The notes under the pieces are model-generated. The model ran no database searches. It saw nothing but the letters and a program-made list of their open reading frames with translations, and was not told where the DNA came from. The position numbers and the translations under genes are program-made. Below are positions 1 through 8,794 of a stretch of DNA of 64,000 nucleotides, one piece after another (position 1 is the stretch's first letter; each line of letters opens with the position of its first letter). The stretch comes from Mycobacterium sp. E787 (GTDB lineage: Bacteria; Actinomycetota; Actinomycetes; Mycobacteriales; Mycobacteriaceae): contig NZ_LZKL01000029.1 of the NCBI RefSeq assembly GCF_001668725.1, forward strand, positions 1 through 64,000, read 5' to 3'.

Positions 1-128
1 TTGTAGGCCAGCTTGTGGTCGGGGAAGTCGGCGTGGATGGCGTCGGCGATCTGCGGGGGGTCGTCGGCGGCGGCGGTGGACCCGGGGGCGGCGGGGGTTG
101 CGTCGGCAACCTGTGCGGCGGCTACTGA
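1..128 (+). CDS. Possible C-terminal end of a glycine-rich protein (partial)
   Basis: An open frame enters from the left edge (codons from base 3) and stops at TGA 126-128. It encodes a glycine-rich tail ending in CVGNLCGGY, and a strong hairpin follows 31 bases later, which fits the end of a plus-strand gene. The opposite strand on the same codon boundaries is also coding-like: it has almost all C or G third positions and would read PPQIADAIHADFPDHKLAY. However, no ATG, GTG or TTG start lies in that frame before its stop near 247. Strand and identity are therefore unsettled and the family is not recognised. Confidence 0.3.
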   Translation, partial: VGQLVVGEVGVDGVGDLRGVVGGGGGPGGGGGCVGNLCGGY

Positions 129-159
129 CCGTCCCCTCGCGGCGCAGACTTGCTCCGAT

Positions 160-195
160 AGCCGGTGGGGCCATGAACATCTGGCCCCACCGGCT
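160..195. terminator. Perfect 14-bp hairpin
   Basis: Bases 160-173 (AGCCGGTGGGGCCA) are exactly complementary to 182-195 with an 8-nt loop. There is no T-tract, which is common for mycobacterial terminators. It lies between the left-edge frame and the -10 region of the flavin oxidoreductase gene, so it probably separates two transcription units. Confidence 0.6.
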
Positions 196-246
196 GAGCA
201 CTCTCGAGGGTCCGCCCTTTCGACCTGACCCGGGGCGCGGTTGAGT

Positions 247-252
247 TATGGT
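247..252 (+). promoter_or_regulatory. Candidate -10 box (TATGGT)
   Basis: TATGGT matches the mycobacterial TANNNT -10 pattern. It lies 30 nt upstream of the oxidoreductase ATG, leaving a short leader that contains the AAGGGGAG ribosome site at 271-278. No convincing -35 is seen. Confidence 0.35.
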
Positions 253-282
253 TCTCCGCAACTCGACTGCAAGGGGAGTCCC

Positions 283-1446
283 ATGGCCAACCTCAGGTTC
301 GGATATTTCATCGCCCCGTTCCACCGGGCCGGCACCAACCCCACCCTGGCCCTGCAGCGTGACCTCGAGTTCGTCGAACACCTCGACGCCCTCGGCTTCG
401 ACGAAGCCTGGATCGGGGAGCATCACTCCGCGGGCAGCGAGATCATCAGCTCCCCGGAGGTGTTCATCGCCGCGGCCGCCGAGCGCGCCAAGCGGATTCG
501 CTTCGGCACCGGGGTCATTTCGCTCGCCTACCACAACCCGCTTTGGGTCGCCGACCGGTTGATGCTGCTCGATCACCTGACCCACGGGCGCGTGATCGGT
601 GGGATGGGACCGGGTTCGCTGCCGACCGATTCGGCGATGATCGGGCTGAACCCGACCGACACCCGCGAGCTGCTGGAAACCAACCTCGACATCGTCGTCC
701 GGTTGCTGGCGGGGGAGACGGTGAGCGCGAAGACCGCCACGCACCAGCTGTTCGACGCCAAGCTGCAACTCGCGCCGTACAGCGAGGGCGGGATACCGCT
801 GGCGGTCGCGGCGGTCGCCTCGCCGACGGGTGCCCGGCTGGCCGGCAAGCACGGCATCGGCCTGCTGTCCATCGGCGCGACGCTGGTCGTCGAAGGCTTC
901 GACGCGTTGTCCTACCACTGGGGCATCGTCGAGGAGCGCGCCGCGGCGTTCGGCACGCGGGTCGACCGCAAGAACTGGAGCCTGGTCGGCCCCATGCATA
1001 TCGCCGAGACCGACGAACAGGCCCGCGCCGACGTGAAATTCGGCATCGAGTCGTGGTTCAACTACTTCCAGAAGGTCGCGGCCTTCCCCCAGATGACCAT
1101 GCCGGGCGAGCGGCTCGACGAGATGATCGACATCATCAACGACAACGGCGCCGGGGTGATCGGCACGCCGGAGCGGGCGCGGGCCCAGGTGCAGCGGCTC
1201 TGGGATCAGTCCGGCGGCTTCGGCTGCTTCCTGCAGATGGGCCACGAGTGGGCGAATCCCGCAGCCACCCGGCGGTCGGCCGAGCTGTTCGCCGCCGAGG
1301 TGATGCCGCACTTCCAGGGCCAGGCGCAGCCGACGCTGGACGCCGCAGCGCGGGCCGGGCAGGTGCGTGACGATCTGGCACAGTCTCAGCTGCAGGCCGT
1401 CGAGCACATGGCCAAGAAGTACCAGGACGAGGTCGGCTCGAAGTAG
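283..1446 (+). CDS. LLM class flavin-dependent oxidoreductase (luciferase-like monooxygenase)
   Basis: The 387-residue protein is a luciferase-like TIM barrel, expected to use reduced flavin (FMNH2 or F420H2) to oxidise an unidentified organic substrate in the cytosol. It opens with RFGYFIAPFHRAGTNPTLAL and then DLEFVEHLDALGFDEAWIGE followed by HHS, the usual N-terminal strand and active-site region of the limonene-monooxygenase-like branch. The in-frame ATG at 283 was chosen over an upstream TTG at 241 because AAGGGGAG sits 4 nt before it and the family starts at this strand. It is monocistronic, with a hairpin upstream and a long gap downstream. The substrate cannot be read from sequence. 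Confidence 0.88.
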   Translation: MANLRFGYFIAPFHRAGTNPTLALQRDLEFVEHLDALGFDEAWIGEHHSAGSEIISSPEVFIAAAAERAKRIRFGTGVISLAYHNPLWVADRLMLLDHLTHGRVIGGMGPGSLPTDSAMIGLNPTDTRELLETNLDIVVRLLAGETVSAKTATHQLFDAKLQLAPYSEGGIPLAVAAVASPTGARLAGKHGIGLLSIGATLVVEGFDALSYHWGIVEERAAAFGTRVDRKNWSLVGPMHIAETDEQARADVKFGIESWFNYFQKVAAFPQMTMPGERLDEMIDIINDNGAGVIGTPERARAQVQRLWDQSGGFGCFLQMGHEWANPAATRRSAELFAAEVMPHFQGQAQPTLDAAARAGQVRDDLAQSQLQAVEHMAKKYQDEVGSK

Positions 1447-1775
1447 CGGCCGTGTTTTGCCCTTCGACCCGTCCAGACACCGGTCGCATGGTGGCCTAAC
1501 CAGCAAACCCGCAAGTCCGGGCCCTCGAGTCGAACTGTTTGCACACCCGGCCGAAATTTTATCCGAAGCGCTCGATCGAACAATGCCATTCGTGAGCCCG
1601 GACGGGGTCACATTGCCTCAACCACCAGGCCCTGACCTTCGTCATCAATACCTGCGGAAACTGCCCGGTAATCCGTTTCGGCAAACCCCTGACCGGCCTA
1701 GAATCTTTAACTGTTCTGACGACGGAGGATCGCCGGGCTAGTGACAACCAGGGGCTAGCGAGAAGGTGGACCGAC
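1447..1775. other. 329-bp intergenic region upstream of the PE gene
   Basis: No convincing gene lies here. The right part is a promoter region: TAGAAT at 1699-1704 is a good TANNNT -10 box and AAGGTGG at 1763-1769 is the ribosome site of the PE gene. The rest shows no repeat or hairpin that I can support. Confidence 0.5.
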
Positions 1776-3038
1776 ATGTCGTATGTCCTCGCTGCGCCGG
1801 AGCTGATCGCCTCTGCGGCAACGGATCTGTCCAACATCGGCTCGGCGCTGGGCGCCGCCACAGCGGCGGCGGCCCCGACAACGCGGATTCTGCCGGCGGC
1901 GCAGGATGCGGTGTCGGCGGCTATTGCGGCGGTGTTCTCCGCCCGCGGTCGGGGTTTTCAGGCGCTCGGTGCGCAGGCGGCGGCGTTTCATGACGAGTTC
2001 GCGCGGGCGCTGACCGCGGGTGCGGGGTCCTATGCCAGTGCGGAGGCCTCGACGCAGCAGCTGCTCGAAGGCGCCCAAGCGATCTCGTTGTACCCGTTGA
2101 TCGGCAACGGCGCCGACGGGGGCACGGTTAACGGGGTGGGCCAGCCCGGCCAGCCCGGTGGGATCTTGTGGGGCAACGGCGGTCGCGGTGGCAATAGCAC
2201 CGCCAGCTTGGTGCCCGGCGGTCCCGGCGGGTCCGCCGGCCTGATAGGGAACGGCGGACCCGGCGGCACCGGCGGACCCGGCGCGGCCGGCGGTGCCGGC
2301 GGCAGGGGCGGCCTACTGTGGGGGACAAACGGGGCCACCGGCGCCGCCGGCGCCACTATTCCCGGCCCCTTCCCTCAGCCCACAGGGGTGCCGGGGAATT
2401 GGACCATGACGTTCGACGACGAGTTCAACGGCACCACCTTGGACACGACCAAGTGGAACACCTCATGGTTGTACAACGGCGGCACCATGAACGGCGTCAA
2501 CACCGTTCCCAGCGACGTGACAGTAGGTAACGGCTATCTGACACTGACACTGTCGGACGCCACGCACGGCGGACTGATCAGCACGGACGTGACCCAAGGC
2601 GCCCACCCGGGCTTCCAGTTCACCACCGGGGTCGTGGAAGCGCGCATCTTTTTCCCGGGTAACGGCAGCCAGGTCTACAACTGGGGCGCGTGGTGGACTG
2701 TCGGCCACAATTGGCCGACGAATGGCGAGAACGACATCGCGGAAACGTTGCACGGTCTGGTGCAAGCCCACCACATCGACGCGACCGGCAATCCGTCCGG
2801 TGGCAACGCGGGGTATATGGGTGGTTCTTGGCATGTCTTTACCATGCAACGGTTTACGGATCACGTCGTCTACTATTACGACGGCGTGCAAGTCGGTTCG
2901 GTGATCACCCATGAGAACGTGGCCAGTTCACCACAGTTCCTTGTCTTGAATGTCGGCCAGGGACAAGGGAGTCCGACGATGACCGGAGCGCCGGGGGCGA
3001 TGCTCGTCGACTACGTCCGCGCGTGGTCGTCCCCATAG
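1776..3038 (+). CDS. PE family protein with C-terminal GH16 glycoside hydrolase domain
   Basis: This 420-residue protein is a fusion. Residues 1-98 form a PE domain (start [11 protein letters not shown]) with the type VII secretion signal YxxxE at Y86-E90. Residues 105-205 are a short PGRS-like GGxGG linker. From about residue 207 a GH16 domain runs to the end. Its catalytic motif E-N-D-I-A-E places the nucleophile at E318, the assisting Asp at D320 and the acid/base at E323. GH16 enzymes cleave beta-1,3 or mixed beta-glucans and related polysaccharides, so a secreted or surface glucanase is inferred. PE_PGRS-type proteins are normally exported by ESX-5. No PPE partner is adjacent. The start is supported by AAGGTGG upstream. 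Confidence 0.9.
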   Translation: MSYVLAAPELIASAATDLSNIGSALGAATAAAAPTTRILPAAQDAVSAAIAAVFSARGRGFQALGAQAAAFHDEFARALTAGAGSYASAEASTQQLLEGAQAISLYPLIGNGADGGTVNGVGQPGQPGGILWGNGGRGGNSTASLVPGGPGGSAGLIGNGGPGGTGGPGAAGGAGGRGGLLWGTNGATGAAGATIPGPFPQPTGVPGNWTMTFDDEFNGTTLDTTKWNTSWLYNGGTMNGVNTVPSDVTVGNGYLTLTLSDATHGGLISTDVTQGAHPGFQFTTGVVEARIFFPGNGSQVYNWGAWWTVGHNWPTNGENDIAETLHGLVQAHHIDATGNPSGGNAGYMGGSWHVFTMQRFTDHVVYYYDGVQVGSVITHENVASSPQFLVLNVGQGQGSPTMTGAPGAMLVDYVRAWSSP

Positions 3039-3063
3039 CCACACACCTGCGCGGGTGGCCGGT

Positions 3064-4641
3064 TCAAACCGGCGCCCACACGCCGAACCAGCGCGCGAGA
3101 GTCATTCGCAACTCAGCCAATTCGTCGGCATCGGGTGCGACCGCCGACGACGCCCACGCCACGTAGCCGTCCGGGCGCACCAGCACGGCGGTGGCGGGCA
3201 CCGCGCCGACGGGGCGCCCTGTGGCCACGGTGATCTGGCCGCCTGTTTCGACAGCGGCGGCCGCGACCACGCCGCATTCGGTCAGGTCGACCAGAAGCGG
3301 CCGCCCGTCGCGGGCAAGCTCAGCGATACGTCTTGTGCCGTCACGGTTTTCGACAGCGAAGTCGGGCACCCAGCGGCCGGTCAGCGGATGCGTGTCATCA
3401 CCCATGACATAACGGTTCTCCGCTCCCGAGATCAGATCGGTGAGGCGACGCACGATCGCCGGATCGGTGACCAATTCGGAGAACAGCCGGCGCAACGCGG
3501 TGACCTCGGGCCCGGGCCGGACGAGGGCCAGCTGGGCCCGGCTGTGCATGATGACCCGCTCGGCGGCCGGCCGGCGCTCGGCCTCGTAGGTGTCGAGCAG
3601 GGCCGGCCCGGCGCGTCCGTTGAGCACGGTGGCCAGCTTCCAGCCGAGGTTCACCGCGTCCTGTAGGCCCAGGTTGAGGCCCGGTCCGCCCATCGGCGAG
3701 TGCACGTGCGCGGCGTCGCCGACCAGGATCACCCGTCCCACTTGGTATTTGGCGGCGATCCGGGAGTTGATGCCGGAGAACCGACGTAGATCCAGCGGCG
3801 CGCCGGGCGATGCGGGCCGCAGCGGGATGTCTGCGCCGAGCACACGCTTCGCACTGGCCTCCAGCTCGGCCAGACTCATCGGCGGGCCGTCGGCGGCGTC
3901 GCCGTCGTCGCGGGGTTCCTCGCGAGCCGTCCTGTCGAGTTCGAAGACGATCACCGCGGCCCGGCCGCCGAGCGCGCCGAATGCGAAGACGCCCTGGTCG
4001 GCCCGATGGAACTGCAGCGGCGGAACGCGACCGGAACCCGGTATGTCGAGGCCGCCGTCGGCGTCGACCCATTCGTCCGGCGGTAGCACGTCGAAACCCA
4101 TCCGGGCGACCAGGTCGTAGGACGACATGCCGGGAAAATCGATGCCGGCCAGTTTGCGGGTCATGCTGGTGCCCCCGTCGGCGCCGACCAGGTAGCGGGA
4201 CCTGAGCCGGTACGGCCCGTCGGGACCGGAGACGTGGACGGTGACGCTGTCGTCGTGCTGATCGAAGCCGGTCATTCGGTGGCCCCAGCGAATATCCGCG
4301 CCGAGCCCGGCGGCGCGCTCCGCGAAGACCCGGACCAGCCTGGGCTGCTGGACCGGCAGCAGGAACAACTGCGCGTCCGGCGCCAGCCCGAGGTCCAGCG
4401 GGAACGCCGCGAACATCGCGCGCGGGTTGAGCCGGGGCGGCTCGTCGGTCCCGGCCAGCGTGCCGTGCAGGCCGCGATGGTCCAGAATCCGAACCCCTTG
4501 GCCGATAATGCCGTTGGCGCGCGGTTGCGGATTGGGCCCGGGCATCGGGTCGAGCACGACGGGCCGGATCCCGGCCAATCCCAGTTCGCCGGCCAGCATC
4601 AGCCCGTTCGGGCCGGCGCCGGCGATGACGGCATCAATCAC
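3064..4641 (-). CDS. FAD-dependent aromatic hydroxylase (PheA/TfdB family)
   Basis: At 525 residues this is a full-length class A flavoprotein monooxygenase: an NAD(P)H- and O2-dependent hydroxylase of aromatic or polyketide-like substrates. The dinucleotide motif GAGPNG is at 8-13, the DG motif at D155-G156 (LVGADGG), and the GD motif at G308-D309 (VILVGDAAHVHSPMGG). A C-terminal thioredoxin-like domain (about 400-525) is typical of the phenol hydroxylase and rifampicin monooxygenase branch. The start is GTG at 4641. It is a single gene on this strand, divergent from the Gln-rich protein. A rifampicin-modifying role is possible but not shown by sequence alone. Confidence 0.85.
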   Translation of the reverse strand: MIDAVIAGAGPNGLMLAGELGLAGIRPVVLDPMPGPNPQPRANGIIGQGVRILDHRGLHGTLAGTDEPPRLNPRAMFAAFPLDLGLAPDAQLFLLPVQQPRLVRVFAERAAGLGADIRWGHRMTGFDQHDDSVTVHVSGPDGPYRLRSRYLVGADGGTSMTRKLAGIDFPGMSSYDLVARMGFDVLPPDEWVDADGGLDIPGSGRVPPLQFHRADQGVFAFGALGGRAAVIVFELDRTAREEPRDDGDAADGPPMSLAELEASAKRVLGADIPLRPASPGAPLDLRRFSGINSRIAAKYQVGRVILVGDAAHVHSPMGGPGLNLGLQDAVNLGWKLATVLNGRAGPALLDTYEAERRPAAERVIMHSRAQLALVRPGPEVTALRRLFSELVTDPAIVRRLTDLISGAENRYVMGDDTHPLTGRWVPDFAVENRDGTRRIAELARDGRPLLVDLTECGVVAAAAVETGGQITVATGRPVGAVPATAVLVRPDGYVAWASSAVAPDADELAELRMTLARWFGVWAPV

Positions 4642-4765
4642 TTAGCCCAGCTTAGGAGTCGGCCGTGGGTCCGACAACCGCTCGGCCCGGTGACATCGTG
4701 CCACCTCATATGGCGCCGACAGCCGCGTCCCAGCGTGCGGCTAATGACGGGTGCGAACCTGAGCC

Positions 4766-5077
4766 ATGACCATTCGCGCTGACCGCCGCCGGCCGATGCG
4801 GCCGATCGTTGCCGGCATCGCGGCCCTCGCGCTTTGCGGTGCCGCGGGACCGGCGCACCCGACCGATGCGACGCTGTCCGCCCCGTTCGGCGGCTTCGCC
4901 GCCGACGACGGCGATGACCAGGCGCAACAGCAGGCGCAGTTGCAGCAACAGCTGGCCCAGCAGCAGCTGCAGCAGTCGATGCAACAGGCCGAGGAGCAAA
5001 ACGAACAGGCCCAGCAGCAATTCCAGCAAGACATGCAGCAGGCCCAGATCGCCGAGCAACAGGCCAACGATCCGTAG
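4766..5077 (+). CDS. Small glutamine-rich exported protein
   Basis: The 103-residue protein has a basic N-terminus and a hydrophobic stretch (about residues 13-28, IVAGIAALALCGAAG) that looks like a Sec signal peptide. After a short Ala/Gly/Asp segment, the C-terminal half (about 50-103) is dominated by Gln with Ala, Glu and Leu, predicting a long helix or coiled coil. A second ATG at 4796 would give a shorter signal peptide. No family is recognised. The composition suggests a structural or binding role outside the membrane, which is inference only. Confidence 0.7.
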   Translation: MTIRADRRRPMRPIVAGIAALALCGAAGPAHPTDATLSAPFGGFAADDGDDQAQQQAQLQQQLAQQQLQQSMQQAEEQNEQAQQQFQQDMQQAQIAEQQANDP

Positions 5078-5120
5078 CCGGTGCGGGCCGTCGAAATCCG
5101 TTGGGCCGCAGGGCGATCCG

Positions 5121-5588
5121 CTACCGCGCGCCGGCCGCCTCACGCTCGGCCGCCTGAACCAGCCGGCCCGAGAAGAACCGGACCGCCCCACCCAGCGCGG
5201 CCCGCATCACCGGACCGGTCCCGCGGGCCCCTTCGACGAACTCGCCGGTCCAGCGGATGTCCGTCCCGCCCGCCGGATTCGGGGTGAAGATCACCTCGCC
5301 GAAGTAGTCCTTGGCGGGACTGGGCGGACCGACCAGCTTGTAGGCGTGCCGGCGATCCTGCTCGTAGGCGACGGTTTCCTCCTGCACCAGCAGCGGCCAC
5401 ACGCCGACCTTGCGGATGGCCCCGACGCCGCCCGGCGCCGGATCCCCCTGACGCGCCCAGCTCGACTGCAGGACGATGGGCTTGGCCCACGTGGACCAGT
5501 TGGCGCCGTCGGCCACCAGCCGGAACAACGTCGCCGCAGGCGCGCTGCTGGTCCGGTTGATTTCGAACGAGAACTTGCGACCCGACAT
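5121..5588 (-). CDS. SRPBCC (START/polyketide-cyclase-like) family protein
   Basis: The 155-residue protein has the helix-grip fold pattern: an N-terminal strand KFSFEINRTSSAPAATLFRL, a central WSTWAKPI segment, and a C-terminal long helix preceded by GTDIRWTGEF. Members bind hydrophobic ligands or act as cyclases or aromatases. Mycobacteria carry several copies of unknown ligand. It stands alone, convergent with the Gln-rich gene and followed by the allophanate hydrolase end. Confidence 0.8.
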   Translation of the reverse strand: MSGRKFSFEINRTSSAPAATLFRLVADGANWSTWAKPIVLQSSWARQGDPAPGGVGAIRKVGVWPLLVQEETVAYEQDRRHAYKLVGPPSPAKDYFGEVIFTPNPAGGTDIRWTGEFVEGARGTGPVMRAALGGAVRFFSGRLVQAAEREAAGAR

Positions 5589-5641
5589 GCCGCGTACCCT
5601 ACCGCCAAAGGCGGCTGTCGCGGACCGGCGGTTCGAAGTAG

Positions 5642-7189
5642 CTAGGACTTGCGTTCGGCGAGCGCGGTCACCGTGCGGCCGTCCTCGAGTTCGACTGTGG
5701 TCAGCGCCACGGGCGCGGGAAGGTCGGCCAGCAGGCGGCCCAGGCCGGCTTCCGAGATCCGGAACAGCTCCCCACCCGCGCCGACCTGGCCGGCGTGGCG
5801 GGCGCCGAGCCGCTCGAGCCGCCGGCGCGCGGCAGCCAAGCCGAATAACGCGATCTCGCAGTCGGTTTCGACAAGGGTCGGGGATGCCACCCCGCTGAGG
5901 CGTGCGGCGATGTCGACGGCGATCTGGTCATGAAACGCCGGTACGACGACCATCACGCCGAATGAACCGCCGGCCGCCGTCGGCTCCCCGGGAACCGCGA
6001 CGGCGGCCATGTCGAGTGGATTGCAGAAATTGGTGTACGTGCCCATGCGGCGGTTGATCGAATAGGGATCGGCCTGGACCTGGGCCAGGGTGGGGTGTTC
6101 GGTGGTGGTCGGCAGCAGGATCGCGTCGAACCCGGTCAGCAGGTCCGCGGCGTCGGCCCGCGCCCGTGCCAACGCGTCCAGGTCGGCGGCGAAGGCGGGG
6201 CCGGTAACCGCGCGCGCCGCCGTGATGATCGATGCCACGACGGGGTCCGCGCCGGCCGGTGCGCCGTCGAGGAATTCGCCGACGGCGGCGTAGCGTTCGG
6301 CGACCAGGGCGCCGTCGTAGAGCAGCCGGGCCGCGTCCAGCAGCACCGAGACGTCGACCGGTTCGACGGCCAATCCCGCCTCGGTGGCGCGGGAGACGGT
6401 CCGCTCGAAGGCCCCCCGGAAGGCATCGCTGAGAGAGGATAGGTTCGCGGCCTCCGGGATCGCCAGCCGCGGCTCGCGCGGTGCGGCGAGGCGAACGTCG
6501 GCGGGCCAGCGGCGGCTGCGGGGATCGCGGGAGTCGGGGCCGGCCATGACCGCCGCCGCGGCGGTGGCGAGGCCGAGGTCGGCCGCGAGCACGGAGACGG
6601 CGTCGAAGCTGGCGCTCGCCGGGACCACCCCGTGGGTGGGGATGATCCCGAGCGTGGGTTTGATCCCGACGATGCCGTTGAGGGCGGCGGGCACCCGGAC
6701 GGATCCCGCCGTGTCGGTGCCGATGCCGATGTCGGCGATGCCCAGCGCCACGGCCACGGCGGAGCCGGAGCTGGAGCCGCCGGCCACCAGCTCCGGGTCG
6801 CGCGAATTGCGAACGGCGCCATAGGGACTGCGGGTGCCGACCAGGCCGGTGCCGAATTGGTCGAGGTTGGTCTTGCCGAGGACGATCGCCCCGGCGGCGC
6901 GAAGCCGTTCCACCGCGGCGGCGGTGGTCGCCGGCACGCGGGCGAATTCGGGGCAGCCCGCGGTGGTGGGCAGGCCCGCGACGTCCACGTTGTCCTTGAC
7001 CGCCAGCACCAGGCCCGCCAGCGGCAGGCCCTCGCCCGAGGCGAGCCGCCGCTCGACGGCAGCGGCCTCGGCCAGCACGTCGGCCCGATCGCGCAGCGTG
7101 ATCCAGACCTCGGGCCGGTCGACTTCGGTGATCCGCCGGTACGCGGCGGTCACCCGCTCGACGGGGGAGCGGCGCACCTCAGATGACAT
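5642..7189 (-). CDS. atzF: Allophanate hydrolase (amidase signature family)
   Basis: The 515-residue enzyme matches AtzF-type allophanate hydrolase, which converts allophanate to ammonia and CO2. The Ser-cisSer-Lys triad is visible as K65 (LAVKDNVDVAG), cis-Ser S139 in GGSSSGS, and nucleophile S163 (TDTAGSVRVPAA). The spacing of 24 between the serines is the amidase norm. A C-terminal domain (about 430-515) with the FLAAAR/LxLxxLGA-like pattern is the allophanate-hydrolase-specific extension. It starts 11 nt inside the preceding transporter gene, so translation is probably coupled. No urea carboxylase, biuret or cyanurate hydrolase gene is present in the window, so the source of allophanate is unclear. 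Confidence 0.88.
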   Translation of the reverse strand: MSSEVRRSPVERVTAAYRRITEVDRPEVWITLRDRADVLAEAAAVERRLASGEGLPLAGLVLAVKDNVDVAGLPTTAGCPEFARVPATTAAAVERLRAAGAIVLGKTNLDQFGTGLVGTRSPYGAVRNSRDPELVAGGSSSGSAVAVALGIADIGIGTDTAGSVRVPAALNGIVGIKPTLGIIPTHGVVPASASFDAVSVLAADLGLATAAAAVMAGPDSRDPRSRRWPADVRLAAPREPRLAIPEAANLSSLSDAFRGAFERTVSRATEAGLAVEPVDVSVLLDAARLLYDGALVAERYAAVGEFLDGAPAGADPVVASIITAARAVTGPAFAADLDALARARADAADLLTGFDAILLPTTTEHPTLAQVQADPYSINRRMGTYTNFCNPLDMAAVAVPGEPTAAGGSFGVMVVVPAFHDQIAVDIAARLSGVASPTLVETDCEIALFGLAAARRRLERLGARHAGQVGAGGELFRISEAGLGRLLADLPAPVALTTVELEDGRTVTALAERKS

Positions 7190-8585
7190 AGGGCGCGACG
7201 AGGACCATGGCGCTGGCCACCGCGAAACCGATCAGGAACGCGATGACCGTAAAGCCCATCACCTGGCGGACATTGAGCTTCGCGATGGCGAGCACCGGCA
7301 GCAGCCAGAACGGCTGAATCATGTTGGCAACCCCCTCGCCGACCGCGACCGACATCGACGTCAGCCCGAGGTAGGCCGGCGAGTGCTGGCCGATGGCGAG
7401 CGCCGAGTCGACCGCGATCGGCCCCTGCACCGCCCAGTGCCCACCGCCGGACGGCACGAACAACGAGATGAGCACCGAGCCGACGAACGTCAGGAAGGGC
7501 AGCGTGTACTGGTCGGCGCCCCGGACCAGCGCCTCGGCGAGCACCGTCTGCAGGGCCTTGCCCGACCCCGTCGGCAGATATCCCAACAGGCCGACGATCC
7601 CGCCGTACAGCGGATACTGCAGCAGCAGCGGGCCGGACACCTTGGCCGCGCCCGAGAAGGCGCGGATGAACCGGATCGGCGTACCGTGCAGCAGCGCGCT
7701 GGTGATGGTGAACAGCATGATCATCGACGAGATGTTCAGCGCGAAGCCGCTCAGCGCGAAGTACGCGATGCCCGCGGCGAAGACGATGACGTTGAGGATC
7801 CACAGGTTCTCCAACCACTCGGCGAACGTCCGCTTGCCGGTGGGCGCGACCGGTTCGGGCTCCTCGTCGAAGACGGCCGGATCCGGCTCGAGACCCTGCC
7901 GGGGCGCCATCCGCCAGATCGCGATCGCGAGCAGGGCGACCACGGCGATCACCGCGATCCAGTTGTAGGGCTGAAAAATCGTCAGGCTCAACGGCACCGT
8001 CATGCCGGTGATCTTGTGAATCACGTTGATGGGGCTGGTGGGGTCGGTGTTGGCCAGCGCGATCGACGACGACAGGCCCTGGGTCCAGACGAGGTAGCCC
8101 ATGAACCCGGTGGCGATCAGGTAGCCGAAGTGCGCGCCGGACACGCGTTTCGCCACCTGCCGCGCGACCAGCGCACCGGCCACCAGGCCGAGACCCCAGT
8201 TCAGCAGCGAAAAGACCGTGCTGACGCCGAAGCACAGCAGCGCCCCCTGCACCTGGTTGGCCGGCTTACCGGCCAGCCGCACGATGGCGCGCTTGAGGAT
8301 CGGCGCCTCGGCCAGCGTGTAGCCCGTCACGAGCACGAGCACCATCTGGAACGCGAAGGTGAAGATGTTCTGCGCCCCCCACACCCCGCCATACCACGCC
8401 TTGAGGACGCCCGTCGGCGTGGCGCCACGGACCAGCAGCGCAACGAGCGCGACCACGAGGAGGGTGAGGATGACCGCGAACAGATAGGGATCGGGCATGA
8501 GGCGTTCGACGTAACGGACGCACAGCTCGGTGAACCGCTGAATCAGGCCGCGTCGTGCGACCGGTCGAGCCTGTGTTGTGGTCAT
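7179..8585 (-). CDS. Short-chain fatty acid transporter-type membrane protein (AtoE/TIGR00366 family)
   Basis: The 468-residue polytopic protein has about 12 hydrophobic segments and the TIGR00366/AtoE pattern (PDPYLFAVILTLLVV near the start; VPSGGGHWAVQGP around residue 365). Relatives are annotated as short-chain fatty acid or carboxylate carriers. The ATG at 8585 is preferred over an upstream in-frame extension because AGAGGAAAG lies just before it and family N-termini align here. The gene overlaps atzF by 11 nt, suggesting that it imports the substrate, or a carboxylate precursor, of that enzyme. This pairing is inference. Confidence 0.85.
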   Translation of the reverse strand: MTTTQARPVARRGLIQRFTELCVRYVERLMPDPYLFAVILTLLVVALVALLVRGATPTGVLKAWYGGVWGAQNIFTFAFQMVLVLVTGYTLAEAPILKRAIVRLAGKPANQVQGALLCFGVSTVFSLLNWGLGLVAGALVARQVAKRVSGAHFGYLIATGFMGYLVWTQGLSSSIALANTDPTSPINVIHKITGMTVPLSLTIFQPYNWIAVIAVVALLAIAIWRMAPRQGLEPDPAVFDEEPEPVAPTGKRTFAEWLENLWILNVIVFAAGIAYFALSGFALNISSMIMLFTITSALLHGTPIRFIRAFSGAAKVSGPLLLQYPLYGGIVGLLGYLPTGSGKALQTVLAEALVRGADQYTLPFLTFVGSVLISLFVPSGGGHWAVQGPIAVDSALAIGQHSPAYLGLTSMSVAVGEGVANMIQPFWLLPVLAIAKLNVRQVMGFTVIAFLIGFAVASAMVLVAPYVI

Positions 8586-8719
8586 TGACTTTCCTCTACT
8601 CGTCCGTTGTCGAAACCCGGGGCCAAGGCAACCCCAATTTTGTTGCGAGCAGGTGAATTGTGGGGGACCCGGAGACGATGACAACCGAGGTTGCCAGTGG
8701 GTGCGGGAAATCGAGGCCC

Positions 8720-8743
8720 GGCACCGCGATGAGTTTCGGTGCC
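8720..8743 (+). promoter_or_regulatory. Leader stem-loop, 7-bp perfect stem
   Basis: GGCACCG at 8720-8726 pairs exactly with CGGTGCC at 8737-8743 around a 10-nt loop. It lies in the 258-bp divergent region between the transporter and the first SDR gene, 52 nt before the intrinsic terminator. It may be part of a regulatory leader or a small RNA. Confidence 0.35.
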
Positions 8744-8794
8744 GACGATTGTCTATATCCGTAGTTCGATCGGACTCGGTCGACACATCATCGA

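Noticed and set aside
573..872. Minus-strand open frame inside the flavin oxidoreductase
   Set aside because: Shadow of the strongly supported plus-strand gene; no family pattern or ribosome site.
2100..2390. GGxGG-rich PGRS linker as a tandem DNA repeat
   Set aside because: Short and irregular; it is protein-coding low complexity, not an independent repeat array.
6834..8588. Long 584-residue plus-strand frame opposite atzF and the transporter
   Set aside because: Arg/Gln/Asp-rich shadow typical of antisense to high-GC membrane genes; both minus genes have family motifs.
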